From: CAYJWS01 sp964373925
GTDB taxonomy: Bacteria > Patescibacteriota > Patescibacteriia > Buchananbacterales > GWA2-38-13
Direction: 5' to 3'
Assembly (NCBI GenBank): GCA_964373925.1
Contig: CAYJWS010000001.1
Coordinates: forward strand, 1-45,338
DNA length: 45,338 bases
Shown: positions 8,901-15,124 of the stretch, in pieces
How the letters are laid out: each line of letters opens with the position of its first letter
Position numbering within the stretch: position 1 is the stretch's first letter
Translations under genes and position numbers: made by a program
Notes under the pieces: generated by a model
Told to the model about the DNA's origin: nothing
Databases searched by the model: none
The model's input: only the letters and a program-made list of their open reading frames with translations

Positions 8901-9161
8901 ATCAAGAGGATAGGTACTTTTTGCTTCAAGCAATGCTGTCGCGCTTAATGTGGAGCCATTCTGCGGCTTGTGCAAACTGATTTGCACATTCACGTCTGCG
9001 GGTGGCTGGGTTGTTTGTCCGGAAGTTGTTATTCCTGACGGAGCGGGCTCGTCTTTCGCAATGGCAAAAAAAGTAACCCCCACTGCTACAGAGATCACAC
9101 CCAGAAACACTATCAGGCAAAATTCTATTTGTTTTTTTATGAGTATGTGTTTTTGATACAT
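5997..9161 (-). CDS. Large surface protein: Ig-like repeats, Cys-rich repeats, TSP3 calcium repeat, C-terminal membrane anchor
   Basis: 1054 aa. An N-terminal hydrophobic segment (about 12-33) acts as signal or anchor. Four Ig-like repeats of about 85-95 residues follow (about 60-470), each with a W...(N)G.Y core such as PNGEYKVGIVAK. Residues about 535-765 hold Cys-rich repeats of the form EC...I.S..EC..F. A TSP3-like calcium segment (about 822-865) has DQDGLSDDVEERLG and DSDGDGYLDG. A further Ig-like domain (about 895-995) precedes a C-terminal membrane helix (about 1028-1047) with a short basic tail. The protein should span or coat the cell surface. It has its own promoter (9178-9206) and leads into the histidine kinase gene. 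Domain types are clear; role (adhesion, host contact, envelope structure) is not. Confidence 0.88.
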   Translation of the reverse strand: MYQKHILIKKQIEFCLIVFLGVISVAVGVTFFAIAKDEPAPSGITTSGQTTQPPADVNVQISLHKPQNGSTLSATALLEAKSTYPLDGLLFILDNPDSVISPDKQFSAQNISGDRLTWQYTLNSAELSNGSYAVSVIGFVGLKAYPAAQTLTIFINNLPSSIDFLFIQPSQSQISGIVTLLAQSNVLVDSAQFEISGPAILYYPAIIDGRYIQTQWDTASFPNGEYKVGIVAKKLDRAYASNISTFFVNNTAPTIQTNTSGTAQLPPTQEAPQTPPPIDIFLFLPDETPVSKTVRLEAKASSALDELIFIITGSSQEYQLGGRLDGASWISYWDTLKVPNGSYAVIAKAKAQGFVYQTKPFTLNVQNIGTEQAVPVVFITSPLPYSKISRSAKFLVAVSNAKPDRMFIKIFKELHKFSLELNNDPANQSIWYVLWDSTSVNNGGYTAQAMTSVSGAQYASERIVFQVENVEGGNTQQEGSFIPKENQDNAPEGISAEPELEHNEIEKTTAGEIRDGDNKTMRVRENFQKNQRDSIQEKMKECSVAGIVSEEGCKIYQLKKIGITDECIRVKIFNIHRCQEFLRLPNDCINEGILDLYACQRFKFSQESQKNNDSSRVASVAQDSACVGKDDAECQKIIAREYFPQECKAQEITSKKECEEFLQKITFPSECVEKHAFTQWECNNIIKEKYFEEECQRQKITSSQECFDYIFDRYISKIGCQGLDDISCKEVLRRRHLGVAAKKIKESEKIKEILDPFINSDVTLRPKDVSADGDDLTQITSVEDIVPIVVKKETNVLFIPAAGTVELLHNDRVESLANAVMLSDFDQDGLSDDVEERLGTNPRNPDSDGDGYLDGIEVRGGFNPLGTGPIQKKLGGIDEALVARANIEHPKISGILSEDLEIEKVEDVAEPASIDENRDGTTNTFYKFSGKGIPGEVVAIYVYSDLPLLLTTTVDEFGNWSYTLKESLRDGEHEAYVTINDSTGKVVEKSNPYSFFIKEAKAVTAKEFFIEGLSARSSSWDNVKSYLLIAGAVMLLGIVLVIYFLLHGKKDDYF

Positions 9162-9177
9162 AGTCCCTCTGTATACT

Positions 9178-9206
9178 ATTATATATTACGCCACAAAACT
9201 TGTGAA
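9178..9206 (-). promoter_or_regulatory. Promoter for the surface protein / histidine kinase operon
   Basis: On the minus strand TTCACA (9201-9206) and a perfect TATAAT (9178-9183) are spaced by 17 nt; the inferred start lies about 10 nt before the ATG at 9161, so the leader would be very short. The rest of 9210-9421 shows no gene. Confidence 0.6.
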
Positions 9207-9421
9207 GCCCACAAGCCCATAAACTTCTATACATTTTGAATGGACAAAACCCTCCGAAGCAAAATATGACCTTGCTTTTTTTACGTGCGGGTGTATATTG
9301 TATGGTATCTATTCCAATTTTTCTTGCTGTTTTTACACAGTGCGGAATAGGATAAAATTATAAATTCCTTAATATACCTTACAAACCATAAACTACTCAC
9401 TATAAGCTAAAACCTAATCCT

Positions 9422-10618
9422 ATGTCCTTCTCCATCGGCATTGTCGGACTGCCCAATGTCGGCAAATCAACACTTTTCAAAGCGCTCACCAAAAAACCAA
9501 TTGAAATCGCGAATTATCCATTCTGCACAATAAACCCCAATGTCGGCGTGGTAACAGTGCCAGATGAGCGGATTGAAAAACTTTCTCACATTTCAAAATC
9601 GGAAAAAACCATTCCGACTGTTATTGAATTTTTTGATATTGCCGGCCTTGTCAAAGACGCGCACAGAGGCGAAGGACTGGGGAATAAATTCCTCTCCCAC
9701 ATCCGCGAGGTAAAAGCAATTGTCCATGTCGTGCGCGGCTTTACCGACAAAAATATTATTCACGTCTCAAACCGCGTTGACCCCGAATCGGACAAAGAAA
9801 CCATTAATTTAGAACTTATCTTTGCCGACCTTGAAACCATTAACAAGCGCATGCGAGAAGAAGAGCGCAATGCCAAGGGCAATGACAAAGAAGCAATGGC
9901 GCGAGTCCCGGTATTAAAAAAACTTAAAGAACATTTGGAAAAAGGAAAACTTGCCAATGCACTTGAGCTCACCGACGAAGAGCGCGAGACTATAAAAGGA
10001 TTAAACCTTCTCACGGCAAAGCCTATGATAATGGTAATGAACGTAGACGAAGACTCTCCGCTGTTAAAATCCCCCTCTCCCCACCCCTCCCCCACAAGTG
10101 GGGAGGGAGAAAATGTAAAGCTAAGGAATTCCTCTCCCCTTATGGAAGGCAATAAATCCACACACTCTTCCCCTCCCCTGGTGGGAGGGGATAAAGGGGA
10201 GGGGGAAGCCACAATGGAAGGGGCGATCCCCGTCTGCGCGAAAATTGAAGCGGAGCTCGCCGAACTCTCTGACGATGAGGCCAAGGCATATCTCAAAGAA
10301 CTCGGCCTTGAGGTGAGCGGACTCCATAAGATTATCCAAAAGTCCTACGAAATTTTAGGGCTCATTACTTTTTTCACTTCCGGGCCCAAAGAAAGTCGGG
10401 CATGGACTGTACGTCGCGGCGCCAAAGCTCCCGAAGCCGCCGGCGTCATTCACACCGACTTTGAAAAAGGCTTCATACGCGCCGAAATTATTGCGTACGA
10501 TGATTTCATCGCCTGCGCGGGAGAGCTCGGCGCCAAAGAAAAAGGCAAACTCCGCGTTGAAGGAAAAGACTACGTCATCCAAGACGGCGACGTCGCGCAT
10601 TTTAGGTTTAATGTGTAG
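9422..10618 (+). CDS. ychF: Ribosome-binding ATPase YchF with in-frame repeat insertion
   Basis: 398 aa against about 363 for the family. YchF/OLA1 is an Obg-type P-loop ATPase that binds the ribosome and acts in translation and stress control. The P-loop GLPNVGKST is at 9-17, switch region FDIAGLVKDAHRGEGLGNKFL at about 71-91 and the NVDE specificity motif at 207-210. VCAKIEAELAELSDDEA and the TGS domain (about 318-397) follow. Between NVDEDS and VCAKIEAEL the protein carries a low-complexity stretch (about 213-265, such as SPHPSPTSGEGE and SSPPLVGGDKGEGE) that is the translation of a palindromic DNA repeat. This surface linker is about 35 residues longer than usual, the frame is kept, and all active-site motifs are intact, so the protein is probably functional. 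Confidence 0.95.
   Translation: MSFSIGIVGLPNVGKSTLFKALTKKPIEIANYPFCTINPNVGVVTVPDERIEKLSHISKSEKTIPTVIEFFDIAGLVKDAHRGEGLGNKFLSHIREVKAIVHVVRGFTDKNIIHVSNRVDPESDKETINLELIFADLETINKRMREEERNAKGNDKEAMARVPVLKKLKEHLEKGKLANALELTDEERETIKGLNLLTAKPMIMVMNVDEDSPLLKSPSPHPSPTSGEGENVKLRNSSPLMEGNKSTHSSPPLVGGDKGEGEATMEGAIPVCAKIEAELAELSDDEAKAYLKELGLEVSGLHKIIQKSYEILGLITFFTSGPKESRAWTVRRGAKAPEAAGVIHTDFEKGFIRAEIIAYDDFIACAGELGAKEKGKLRVEGKDYVIQDGDVAHFRFNV
10068..10213 (+). repeat. Palindromic repeat element inserted in frame within ychF
   Basis: The stretch contains CTCCCCAC / GTGGGGAG-type arms, then CCCCTCCC / GGGAGGGG arms around a GTGG-like centre, separated by an AT-rich spacer. Both halves have the CCCTC-rich style of the intergenic element at 21905-21990. 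The 5' limit is near the AAATCCCC at 10067 and the 3' limit near GGGGGAAGCC at 10210; exact edges need a homologous ychF for comparison. Confidence 0.75.
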
Positions 10619-10630
10619 CTCTTCCCTGTC

Positions 10631-10650
10631 ATTCCCGCGAAAGCGGGAAT
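10631..10650. repeat. Perfect hairpin downstream of ychF
   Basis: ATTCCCGC and GCGGGAAT form a perfect 8-bp stem around a GAAA tetraloop, preceded by TGTC. This is the common half of a TGTCATTCCCGC-type dispersed repeat. No T tract follows, so termination of ychF here is uncertain. Confidence 0.55.
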
Positions 10651-10705
10651 CTAGATTTAGTCTCTAATATTATTGGGCAAGAGGGATCCCATACTTTTTA
10701 TCCAC

Positions 10706-10734
10706 TTGCATAATCACAAAAAATTTCTTAGAAT
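10706..10734 (+). promoter_or_regulatory. Promoter of the structured RNA candidate
   Basis: TTGCAT (10706-10711), a 17-nt spacer and TAGAAT (10729-10734) form a good sigma70-type promoter. The expected start is near 10741, just before the first hairpin of the RNA candidate. Confidence 0.6.
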
Positions 10735-10740
10735 TGATCT

Positions 10741-10992
10741 TAGTAGGGCATCTATGATGCCCCTGAAGTAGCGCCAGCTTGTCTGACCCACTGTGTTTGT
10801 GCGAGGTGACTCGCTTACTGGGATTGGCAAAATCAATCTAACGAGTAGCTCTTAAGTCTTCTCTGCCAGCCATTCGGGAATGAGCTGTATCCCGCGTTGA
10901 AGACAGTAAAGAAACTCACAGATGTACCCGCCCAAAAACTCCGATTTATAGAAGATCATTATAAATTCCGGCATTAAGCCGGAATTTTTTTT
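10741..10992 (+). ncRNA. Structured non-coding RNA candidate, family not recognised
   Basis: About 250 nt bounded by a promoter and a strong terminator, with no open frame of note. Visible helices: GGGCATC-TAT-GATGCCC (10746-10762); GCGAG-GTGA-CTCGC (10801-10814) with a GNRA loop; an alternative helix ACTCG (10809-10813) with CGAGT (10842-10846) enclosing GATTG / CAATC (10822-10838); and a long hairpin with GTCTTC (10856-10861) and GAAGAC (10899-10904) around CGGGA / TCCCG. The GCGAG and ACTCG helices share bases, so they are mutually exclusive. It lacks the signature sequences of tmRNA, SRP RNA and RNase P RNA that I would recognise. It could be a divergent 6S RNA, a new sRNA, or an attenuator leader for the CYTH gene at 11051; a separate TATAAT at 11008 favours an independent RNA. 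Confidence 0.6.
10964..10992 (+). terminator. Strong intrinsic terminator
   Basis: AATTCCGGC and GCCGGAATT form a perfect 9-bp stem with a 5-nt loop (ATTAA), followed by an unbroken T tract. It ends the RNA candidate 59 nt before the CYTH gene. Confidence 0.85.
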
Positions 10993-11050
10993 CTTTCTTT
11001 AAAAAAATATAATACACATAACAACAGTTTCTTGCTACAATAAAGACACC

Positions 11051-11572
11051 ATGAAACATCTCAATATTGAAATTAAAGCAAAGTGCGAAAATCACGAAAA
11101 AATCCGTACTATTTTAACATCTCATAATGCGGACTTTAAGGGAACAGATCACCAAATAGATACATACTTCAAAGTGAATAAAGGAAGACTCAAGTTGCGC
11201 GAAGGCAATATTGAAAATTATCTTATCTTTTACGAGAGAGAAAACAAAGAGGGCCCAAAACAATCAGACGTTATTCTTTATAAAATCGATCTAAAATCCT
11301 CACTTAAAAATATTCTCCTCAACTCGCTTGGCATTCTTACAATAATTGATAAAACTCGGGAAATATATTTTATAGACAATATAAAATTCCATATTGATAC
11401 CGTAAAGGGGCTTGGAACGTTCGTTGAAATTGAAGCTATTGACAGTAACGGCACTATTGCGAAAGAAAAATTGCTTGAACAATGCAATAACTTCCTAAAA
11501 CTCTTTGATATTCCAAAAGAAGATCTTATTTCGGTATCTTACAGCGACTTGCTTTTAAAAAAAATACAATAA
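11051..11572 (+). CDS. CYTH-domain protein (CyaB / ThTPase-like)
   Basis: 173 aa. The CYTH (triphosphate tunnel metalloenzyme) signature ExExK is visible as IEIKAK at 6-11. Basic strand residues appear in RLKLRE (about 46-51), and FVEIEA (about 120-125) supplies the metal-binding Glu pair. The family binds triphosphorylated substrates in a beta tunnel; members include class IV adenylate cyclase, thiamine triphosphatase and tripolyphosphatase. The sequence alone does not decide between these. The stop is followed after 6 nt by the Nudix gene, so the two probably form an operon of phosphate-ester hydrolases. A TATAAT at 11008-11013 may be the -10 box. Confidence 0.82.
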   Translation: MKHLNIEIKAKCENHEKIRTILTSHNADFKGTDHQIDTYFKVNKGRLKLREGNIENYLIFYERENKEGPKQSDVILYKIDLKSSLKNILLNSLGILTIIDKTREIYFIDNIKFHIDTVKGLGTFVEIEAIDSNGTIAKEKLLEQCNNFLKLFDIPKEDLISVSYSDLLLKKIQ

Positions 11573-11578
11573 GCTTTT

Positions 11579-12073
11579 ATGGAATATCTAGATATCGTAA
11601 ATGACGACAACGAAACAATTGGTACGGTAGCGCAAGAGGAAGTTTATAGAAAAAAACTCAACCATCGTATTGTTCATGTTTTTGTAATACATCCAACGTC
11701 AAATAAAATATATTTTCAAAAACGATCTGAAACAAAGTCTTTTCTCCCGGGATACTATTGCACCTCTGCTGGAGGGCACGTACGAACAGGAGAGACATAT
11801 AAACAAGCCGCGAAACGCGAACTTTTTGAAGAAATTTGTATACAAACTCCCGTAGAAAAAATACATTCCATGCTATTTATTTCCGACGGCCATAAAAGGT
11901 TTATTGAGCTCTATATTACAAAAGCGGATGATGGTTTTCTATTTCGAGATGGAGAAGTGTCGTCCGGAGAATTCTTTGATTTTGACGACGCAAAAAAACT
12001 TATTGAAAAGGGTGAAAAAATTCATCCCCAGCTAAATGTTTGTTTTTCTTGGCTGATAAAAAATAAAATATAA
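11579..12073 (+). CDS. Nudix hydrolase, YfcD / IDI-like
   Basis: 164 aa. The Nudix box runs from G66 to I88 and reads GHVRTGE, seven residues, then RELFEEICI; the catalytic REx2EE core is intact, but the penultimate Gly is Cys87. The N-terminal pattern (EYLDIVNDDNETIGT, then HRIVHVFV and QKRS) is that of the YfcD/isopentenyl-diphosphate isomerase-like subgroup, which cleaves nucleoside-diphosphate-linked or related compounds; the substrate cannot be inferred. It begins 6 nt after the CYTH gene and is probably translated from the same message. No terminator is evident before 12164. Confidence 0.87.
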   Translation: MEYLDIVNDDNETIGTVAQEEVYRKKLNHRIVHVFVIHPTSNKIYFQKRSETKSFLPGYYCTSAGGHVRTGETYKQAAKRELFEEICIQTPVEKIHSMLFISDGHKRFIELYITKADDGFLFRDGEVSSGEFFDFDDAKKLIEKGEKIHPQLNVCFSWLIKNKI

Positions 12074-12163
12074 TTTAAAATGGTTTCTCGCATTTTTGGT
12101 TTTTTTTAATGTATAGCCTCAATCACTTTTTCCTTTTTTAAAAAAGTGGTATAATAATCTTAT

Positions 12164-12191
12164 TTGACACTTATTTTTTTATTGTTATAAT
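12164..12191 (+). promoter_or_regulatory. Consensus promoter of the HicB/HicA operon
   Basis: Perfect TTGACA (12164-12169) and perfect TATAAT (12186-12191) are spaced by 16 nt, about 27 nt upstream of the antitoxin ATG. Toxin-antitoxin operons usually have strong self-repressed promoters; no clear operator palindrome was identified. Confidence 0.75.
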
Positions 12192-12218
12192 AAAAATCAA
12201 CAAATAACCATCAAAATC

Positions 12219-12542
12219 ATGTCGTTGGGAAAACAGGTAAAAGATTATGCAGTGAAAATTCTTTGGGGTGGCAAATTTGTCCCACAAGGACTTTTTGAAG
12301 TATCCGAATACTTCAGAAACAACAGCGCTATTATATTTGATTACCATAAAACAGAAAACGGCTTAATGGCGGTTAGTAAAAATTTCAGATACGGTTCAAT
12401 TGTTACCCATGGCAAAGATGCCGAAGAACTGGATAAGAACATTAAGGATGCCATACTCACTTCATTCGAAGTACCATCGTCTTACCGCAAAGAGGCTGCT
12501 ATTAAAAAAGTGGTGACAGAGAATAAATATGCCCTCACTTAG
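12219..12542 (+). CDS. hicB: HicB-like antitoxin
   Basis: 107 aa. Residues about 35-90 carry the HicB core pattern: a strand with FDYHKTENGLMAVS, then YGSIVTHGKDAEELDKNIKDAI, similar to the usual G..TQG.T.EEA..NA.EA. It should bind and neutralise the HicA-like mRNA interferase encoded just downstream, and may repress the promoter. No clear ribbon-helix-helix or HTH domain is visible at either end, so DNA binding is unproven. Its last 14 nt overlap the toxin start, typical of translational coupling in type II systems. The antitoxin-first order is the reverse of E. coli hicAB. Confidence 0.72.
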   Translation: MSLGKQVKDYAVKILWGGKFVPQGLFEVSEYFRNNSAIIFDYHKTENGLMAVSKNFRYGSIVTHGKDAEELDKNIKDAILTSFEVPSSYRKEAAIKKVVTENKYALT

Positions 12543-12774
12543 TCAACTTCCTGATAAATTAAAAAGAAACAAATTAACCAGGGCGCTTACTCATCTTGGT
12601 TTTGAAATAAGCACAAAGGGTGGCAAAGGCAGTCATTTTAAAGCCGCATATATATTCAACCAAAAATCTATTACCATACTTTTTGATTTAAGAAAAGACG
12701 TTCTGTATTATGTATTAAAAGAGATTGAAATTCAAACCGGTATTACATGGTATCAAATCAAAAATTATCTATAG
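12529..12774 (+). CDS. hicA: HicA-like toxin (mRNA interferase)
   Basis: 81 aa, normal HicA size. The double-stranded-RNA-binding-like fold signature is present: LTRALTHLGFEIST, then the GKGSHFK loop with the catalytic His at residue 36, then a strand and a C-terminal helix (YVLKEIEIQTGI). HicA toxins cleave mRNA and are held inactive by HicB. The overlap with the preceding gene and the terminator at 12803 define a two-gene operon. Confidence 0.82.
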   Translation: MPSLSQLPDKLKRNKLTRALTHLGFEISTKGGKGSHFKAAYIFNQKSITILFDLRKDVLYYVLKEIEIQTGITWYQIKNYL

Positions 12775-12802
12775 TGCTAAAATAAAAATCTGATGTATAA
12801 AT

Positions 12803-12825
12803 TCGTTTTTGAAACGATTTTTTTT
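12803..12825 (+). terminator. Intrinsic terminator of the HicB/HicA operon
   Basis: TCGTTT and AAACGA form a 6-bp stem with a 3-nt loop, followed by eight T residues, 29 nt after the toxin stop. Confidence 0.75.
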
Positions 12826-12886
12826 ATTATTTGGTCATTATAATAATCTCAATATCCTTCTTATAAACATATTTAAAAAATGGTGC

Positions 12887-12936
12887 AAATTTTAATAAAT
12901 CATACTAAGGTATTTTTTAAAATAAAAAAGACCCTT
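12887..12936. repeat. Direct repeat A, upstream of the TPR gene
   Basis: An AT-rich 50-bp stretch (AAATTTTAATAAA .. GGTATTTTTT .. AATAAAAAAGACCCTT) that matches 14064-14114 imperfectly, roughly three bases in four. It is followed by a weak stem with GACCC / GGGTC arms. The two copies bracket the TPR gene with its promoter and terminator. Confidence 0.5.
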
Positions 12937-12979
12937 CAGGATTGCTCCATGGATTTGGGTCAAAGCCTTTTTTACGTTA

Positions 12980-13008
12980 TTGACAATATAAAAAATGTAT
13001 TATAGTAT
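12980..13008 (+). promoter_or_regulatory. Promoter of the TPR gene
   Basis: Perfect TTGACA (12980-12985) is followed after 17 nt by TAGTAT (13003-13008), or after 15 nt by TATAGT. The leader would be about 55-60 nt and contains the AAGGAGG Shine-Dalgarno. Confidence 0.65.
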
Positions 13009-13070
13009 TACATATTGTCCCTTACTTTGATCTTTACATTTTTTTCTAGACAAGTTAAGGAGGAAATCCA

Positions 13071-13949
13071 ATGCACAAAGTAACAAAAGAGGAACAGCGG
13101 GCCGTATTGGCCTTGGGCGCCTCCATCCACGCCAAGAACTACAAAGGAATTCTCCATGCGATAAACGTTCTCCTTAAAGCAAAAGATGTTCCAAGGCAAG
13201 TCAGGATAAACAACATGGAGATCAAGGCGTGCGCTTTGTTCCATCTTGATCGGTTCCAAGAGTGTATCGACTGCTTCAATATGATCATCCCGCTCGACCC
13301 AAGCAGCGAGGCAGAGCTTTATGTCTACCATGCTGGCTCTTTCGCCATGCTTGGACGGCATTCGGAAGCCCTGAAAGTATGTGAAAAGGGACTAAAAATT
13401 TTCCCCCAACACAAAGACTTGCTGAACTATCTAATGTGTATAAAAATAGAGTTCGAGCTCTATGAAGAAGTGCTCAAACTGGCCCAAAGCCGTCTTGATC
13501 AAGATCCAAAAAATATGATCGCCTATATCATGATAGTAGAATCGTTGTACCGTCAGACTCCGTATTTCACATTTGCAAAGAAAGATCCAAATCCCGACCT
13601 GGAGGCAATTAATCGTAAGGTTAAAGAGTGCAGACCTTTGTTCGCACAGATGCTCCACTTTACACAAAAAGCTCTTGAACTTGAGCCAAAAAACTTTACT
13701 TTACTAAAGAGAAGGACTTTAGCACTTTTCGGCTTTGATCGATTTCAAGAAGCTCTTGAGTGTTGCGAAAGGGCTCTGTCCGAAGAACCTCAAGATGGCC
13801 AAACATGGCAATATAAAGGAACTGCTCTTTTTAGTTTAGGGCGTCATGAGGAGGCAAAGATCTGCTTCCTTCAGGCTCAAAAGCTTGGGATCTTAGACCG
13901 GTCCACCTTCATGTTGAATCTATACAAACATAATCCGTCTAGAAACTAG
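13071..13949 (+). CDS. Tetratricopeptide-repeat protein
   Basis: 292 aa, all helical repeats, with no signal peptide or membrane segment, so cytoplasmic. TPR-like units are recognisable at about 40-75, 83-110 (AGSFAMLGRHSEALKVCEKG), 210-238 (ALFGFDRFQEALECCERAL) and 244-270 (YKGTALFSLGRHEEAKICF). TPRs bind other proteins or peptides; the partner is unknown. A textbook AAGGAGG lies 7 nt before the ATG, which most genes in this window lack, and promoter and terminator are both textbook. Imperfect direct repeats at 12887-12936 and 14064-14114 flank the unit. Base use is less AT-rich than neighbouring intergenic DNA. Could be a lineage-expanded accessory gene. Confidence 0.85.
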   Translation: MHKVTKEEQRAVLALGASIHAKNYKGILHAINVLLKAKDVPRQVRINNMEIKACALFHLDRFQECIDCFNMIIPLDPSSEAELYVYHAGSFAMLGRHSEALKVCEKGLKIFPQHKDLLNYLMCIKIEFELYEEVLKLAQSRLDQDPKNMIAYIMIVESLYRQTPYFTFAKKDPNPDLEAINRKVKECRPLFAQMLHFTQKALELEPKNFTLLKRRTLALFGFDRFQEALECCERALSEEPQDGQTWQYKGTALFSLGRHEEAKICFLQAQKLGILDRSTFMLNLYKHNPSRN

Positions 13950-13960
13950 AATTTTATATG

Positions 13961-13990
13961 AACGGGCAAACTCCTTCTGCCCGTTTTTTT
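13961..13990 (+). terminator. Intrinsic terminator of the TPR gene
   Basis: AACGGGCA and TGCCCGTT form a perfect 8-bp stem (13961-13968, 13978-13985) with T residues continuing to 13990, shortly after the TPR stop. Confidence 0.85.
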
Positions 13991-14063
13991 ATTTCCTTCT
14001 AAAAAATTTGCTTTAAGGAACTTTACAAATAACTTTATTATTATATATTTTCCTATTAACTAT

Positions 14064-14114
14064 AAATTTCAATAAACCTCATGCTGGGGTATTTTTTTAA
14101 ATAAAAAACCCTTT
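14064..14114. repeat. Direct repeat B, downstream of the TPR gene
   Basis: Partner of 12887-12936. It shares AAATTT.AATAAA, GGTATTTTTT and AATAAAAAA..CCCTT in the same order. It merges into the hairpin at 14106-14147. Confidence 0.5.
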
Positions 14115-14147
14115 CTTATAATCCATATTGGATATAAGAAAGGGTTT
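14106..14147. terminator. Long hairpin, possible bidirectional terminator
   Basis: AAACCCTTTCTTAT pairs with ATAAGAAAGGGTTT, and AATCC / GGAT extends the stem with a one-base bulge; the loop is ATATT. A-rich sequence lies on the left. It stands between the TPR gene (+) and the convergent gene ending at 14284 (-). It may end transcription from the right, where an A run becomes a T run on the minus strand. Confidence 0.45.
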
Positions 14148-14157
14148 AGGTTTCCCA

Positions 14158-14236
14158 CCTACTCCGCCAGATGGCGGATTCGGCGGACAGGCCCGCCTGC
14201 CAACGCCTGAAGCGTAGCTAATGGCGGGCAGGCAAG
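14158..14236. repeat. GC-rich palindromic element (CCTACTCCGCC family)
   Basis: Contains the perfect hairpin TCCGCC-AGAT-GGCGGA (14163-14178) followed by nested GCC/GGC arms ending in ATGGCGGGCAGGC. This type of element is familiar from Patescibacteria intergenic DNA. Its first 11 bases recur in the glyA leader at 872-882. The stretch 13991-14283 holds only this element, the hairpin and the direct repeat. Confidence 0.6.
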
Positions 14237-14283
14237 AATTCAAGAAGCTTTTTTAAGCTTCAAGGATTCAAGAGATCAAGAAG

Positions 14284-14871
14284 CTACTTGCGGAAAGCCA
14301 AGAAACGACAGCTGCCGCTCCAATCACGGCCGTACCAGTCCAGACGCAGCCTACGCCTAGAATCGTCCCCATCGAGACACGGCACGATGCGGCTACCACC
14401 CGAGTACGTCCAGACCGAGCCAAGAGCAATGATGGGAAACTCCCTTTGCTTTTCAGGGTATTTTGCCCCGAAAGCTAAGAGTTCCTGTAGTGTTGCAGGA
14501 CGATACTCTCGTCGGTCAAGCTCTTTTAACACATTGACTGTATTCATGGTTTTTCCGAAGTGGATGAGCTCTGCCTTGAGCTCAATCGTCCCTTCGCCCG
14601 CTACCGGGAAATGCTCTTGAGTGACGTCTGGATACGCCTGGTCGTATTTACCCGTCTTGATCATGTCGGCGAGCGTCATTGAATAGTCAACGGCGATTGG
14701 AAAAGCGCCGCTGGCCTTCTTTTTCTTGGCTTCTTGTCCTTCAACAAGACGCTGAAGCCCTTCCATTGTCGCTTCAAAAGGCAACGTGCCTTCGTCCACT
14801 CTCCGAGAAACCTCCGAGAGCCTTCGCGAAAGGTTGCCATACTCTTCGTCGGTGACACGTTTTCGCGTCAT
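14284..14871 (-). CDS. Conserved CPR-type hypothetical protein with CRFLAFRK C-terminus
   Basis: 195 aa from the ATG at 14871; this start has AAGGAG 8 nt upstream, so the longer frame from 14919 is rejected. The N-terminal half (1-60) is helical and charged, with a KKKK patch. The C-terminal half has the order RPATLQELLAFGAKYPE, then FPIIALGSVW, then a W-containing segment ending CRFLAFRK. I recall similar proteins as a multi-copy hypothetical family in CPR genomes; no function is known to me. The ALGSxW...GxCRFLA end is faintly like C-type-lectin-fold proteins such as FGE-sulfatase, which is only a guess. It has a consensus promoter at 14957-14985 and stands alone. Confidence 0.8.
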   Translation of the reverse strand: MTRKRVTDEEYGNLSRRLSEVSRRVDEGTLPFEATMEGLQRLVEGQEAKKKKASGAFPIAVDYSMTLADMIKTGKYDQAYPDVTQEHFPVAGEGTIELKAELIHFGKTMNTVNVLKELDRREYRPATLQELLAFGAKYPEKQREFPIIALGSVWTYSGGSRIVPCLDGDDSRRRLRLDWYGRDWSGSCRFLAFRK

Positions 14872-14956
14872 GACAAACTCCTTACTGTAAAAGCCTTGTG
14901 TCTTCCATCTTTGAACCATTCAAATAAAGAAAACACGTGAAAAGAACTAACATAAT

Positions 14957-14985
14957 AATATAGCATTTATAAAATATTGTGTCAA
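14957..14985 (-). promoter_or_regulatory. Consensus promoter for the gene at 14284-14871
   Basis: On the minus strand TTGACA (14980-14985), a 17-nt spacer and TATATT (14957-14962). The leader of about 80 nt carries the AAGGAG site. Confidence 0.75.
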
Positions 14986-15124
14986 TAATTCAATTAAAAT
15001 AGTATAAACCCTAAAGCTTCAGCCAAAGGCTTGAACCCTAGGCTCATCAGCCTTGGGCTGAGATCTGCCTATGGCATGACGCCCTGGACTCTTTTTCTAA
15101 AGCTCGCTGCGGAAATGGCATGAT

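Noticed and set aside
10741..10992. Identification of the structured RNA as tmRNA, SRP RNA or RNase P RNA.
   Set aside because: No CCA end with tRNA-like arms, no GGAAGGAAGCA-type SRP loop, and no GAGGAAAGUC/ACAGAAA RNase P core could be found.
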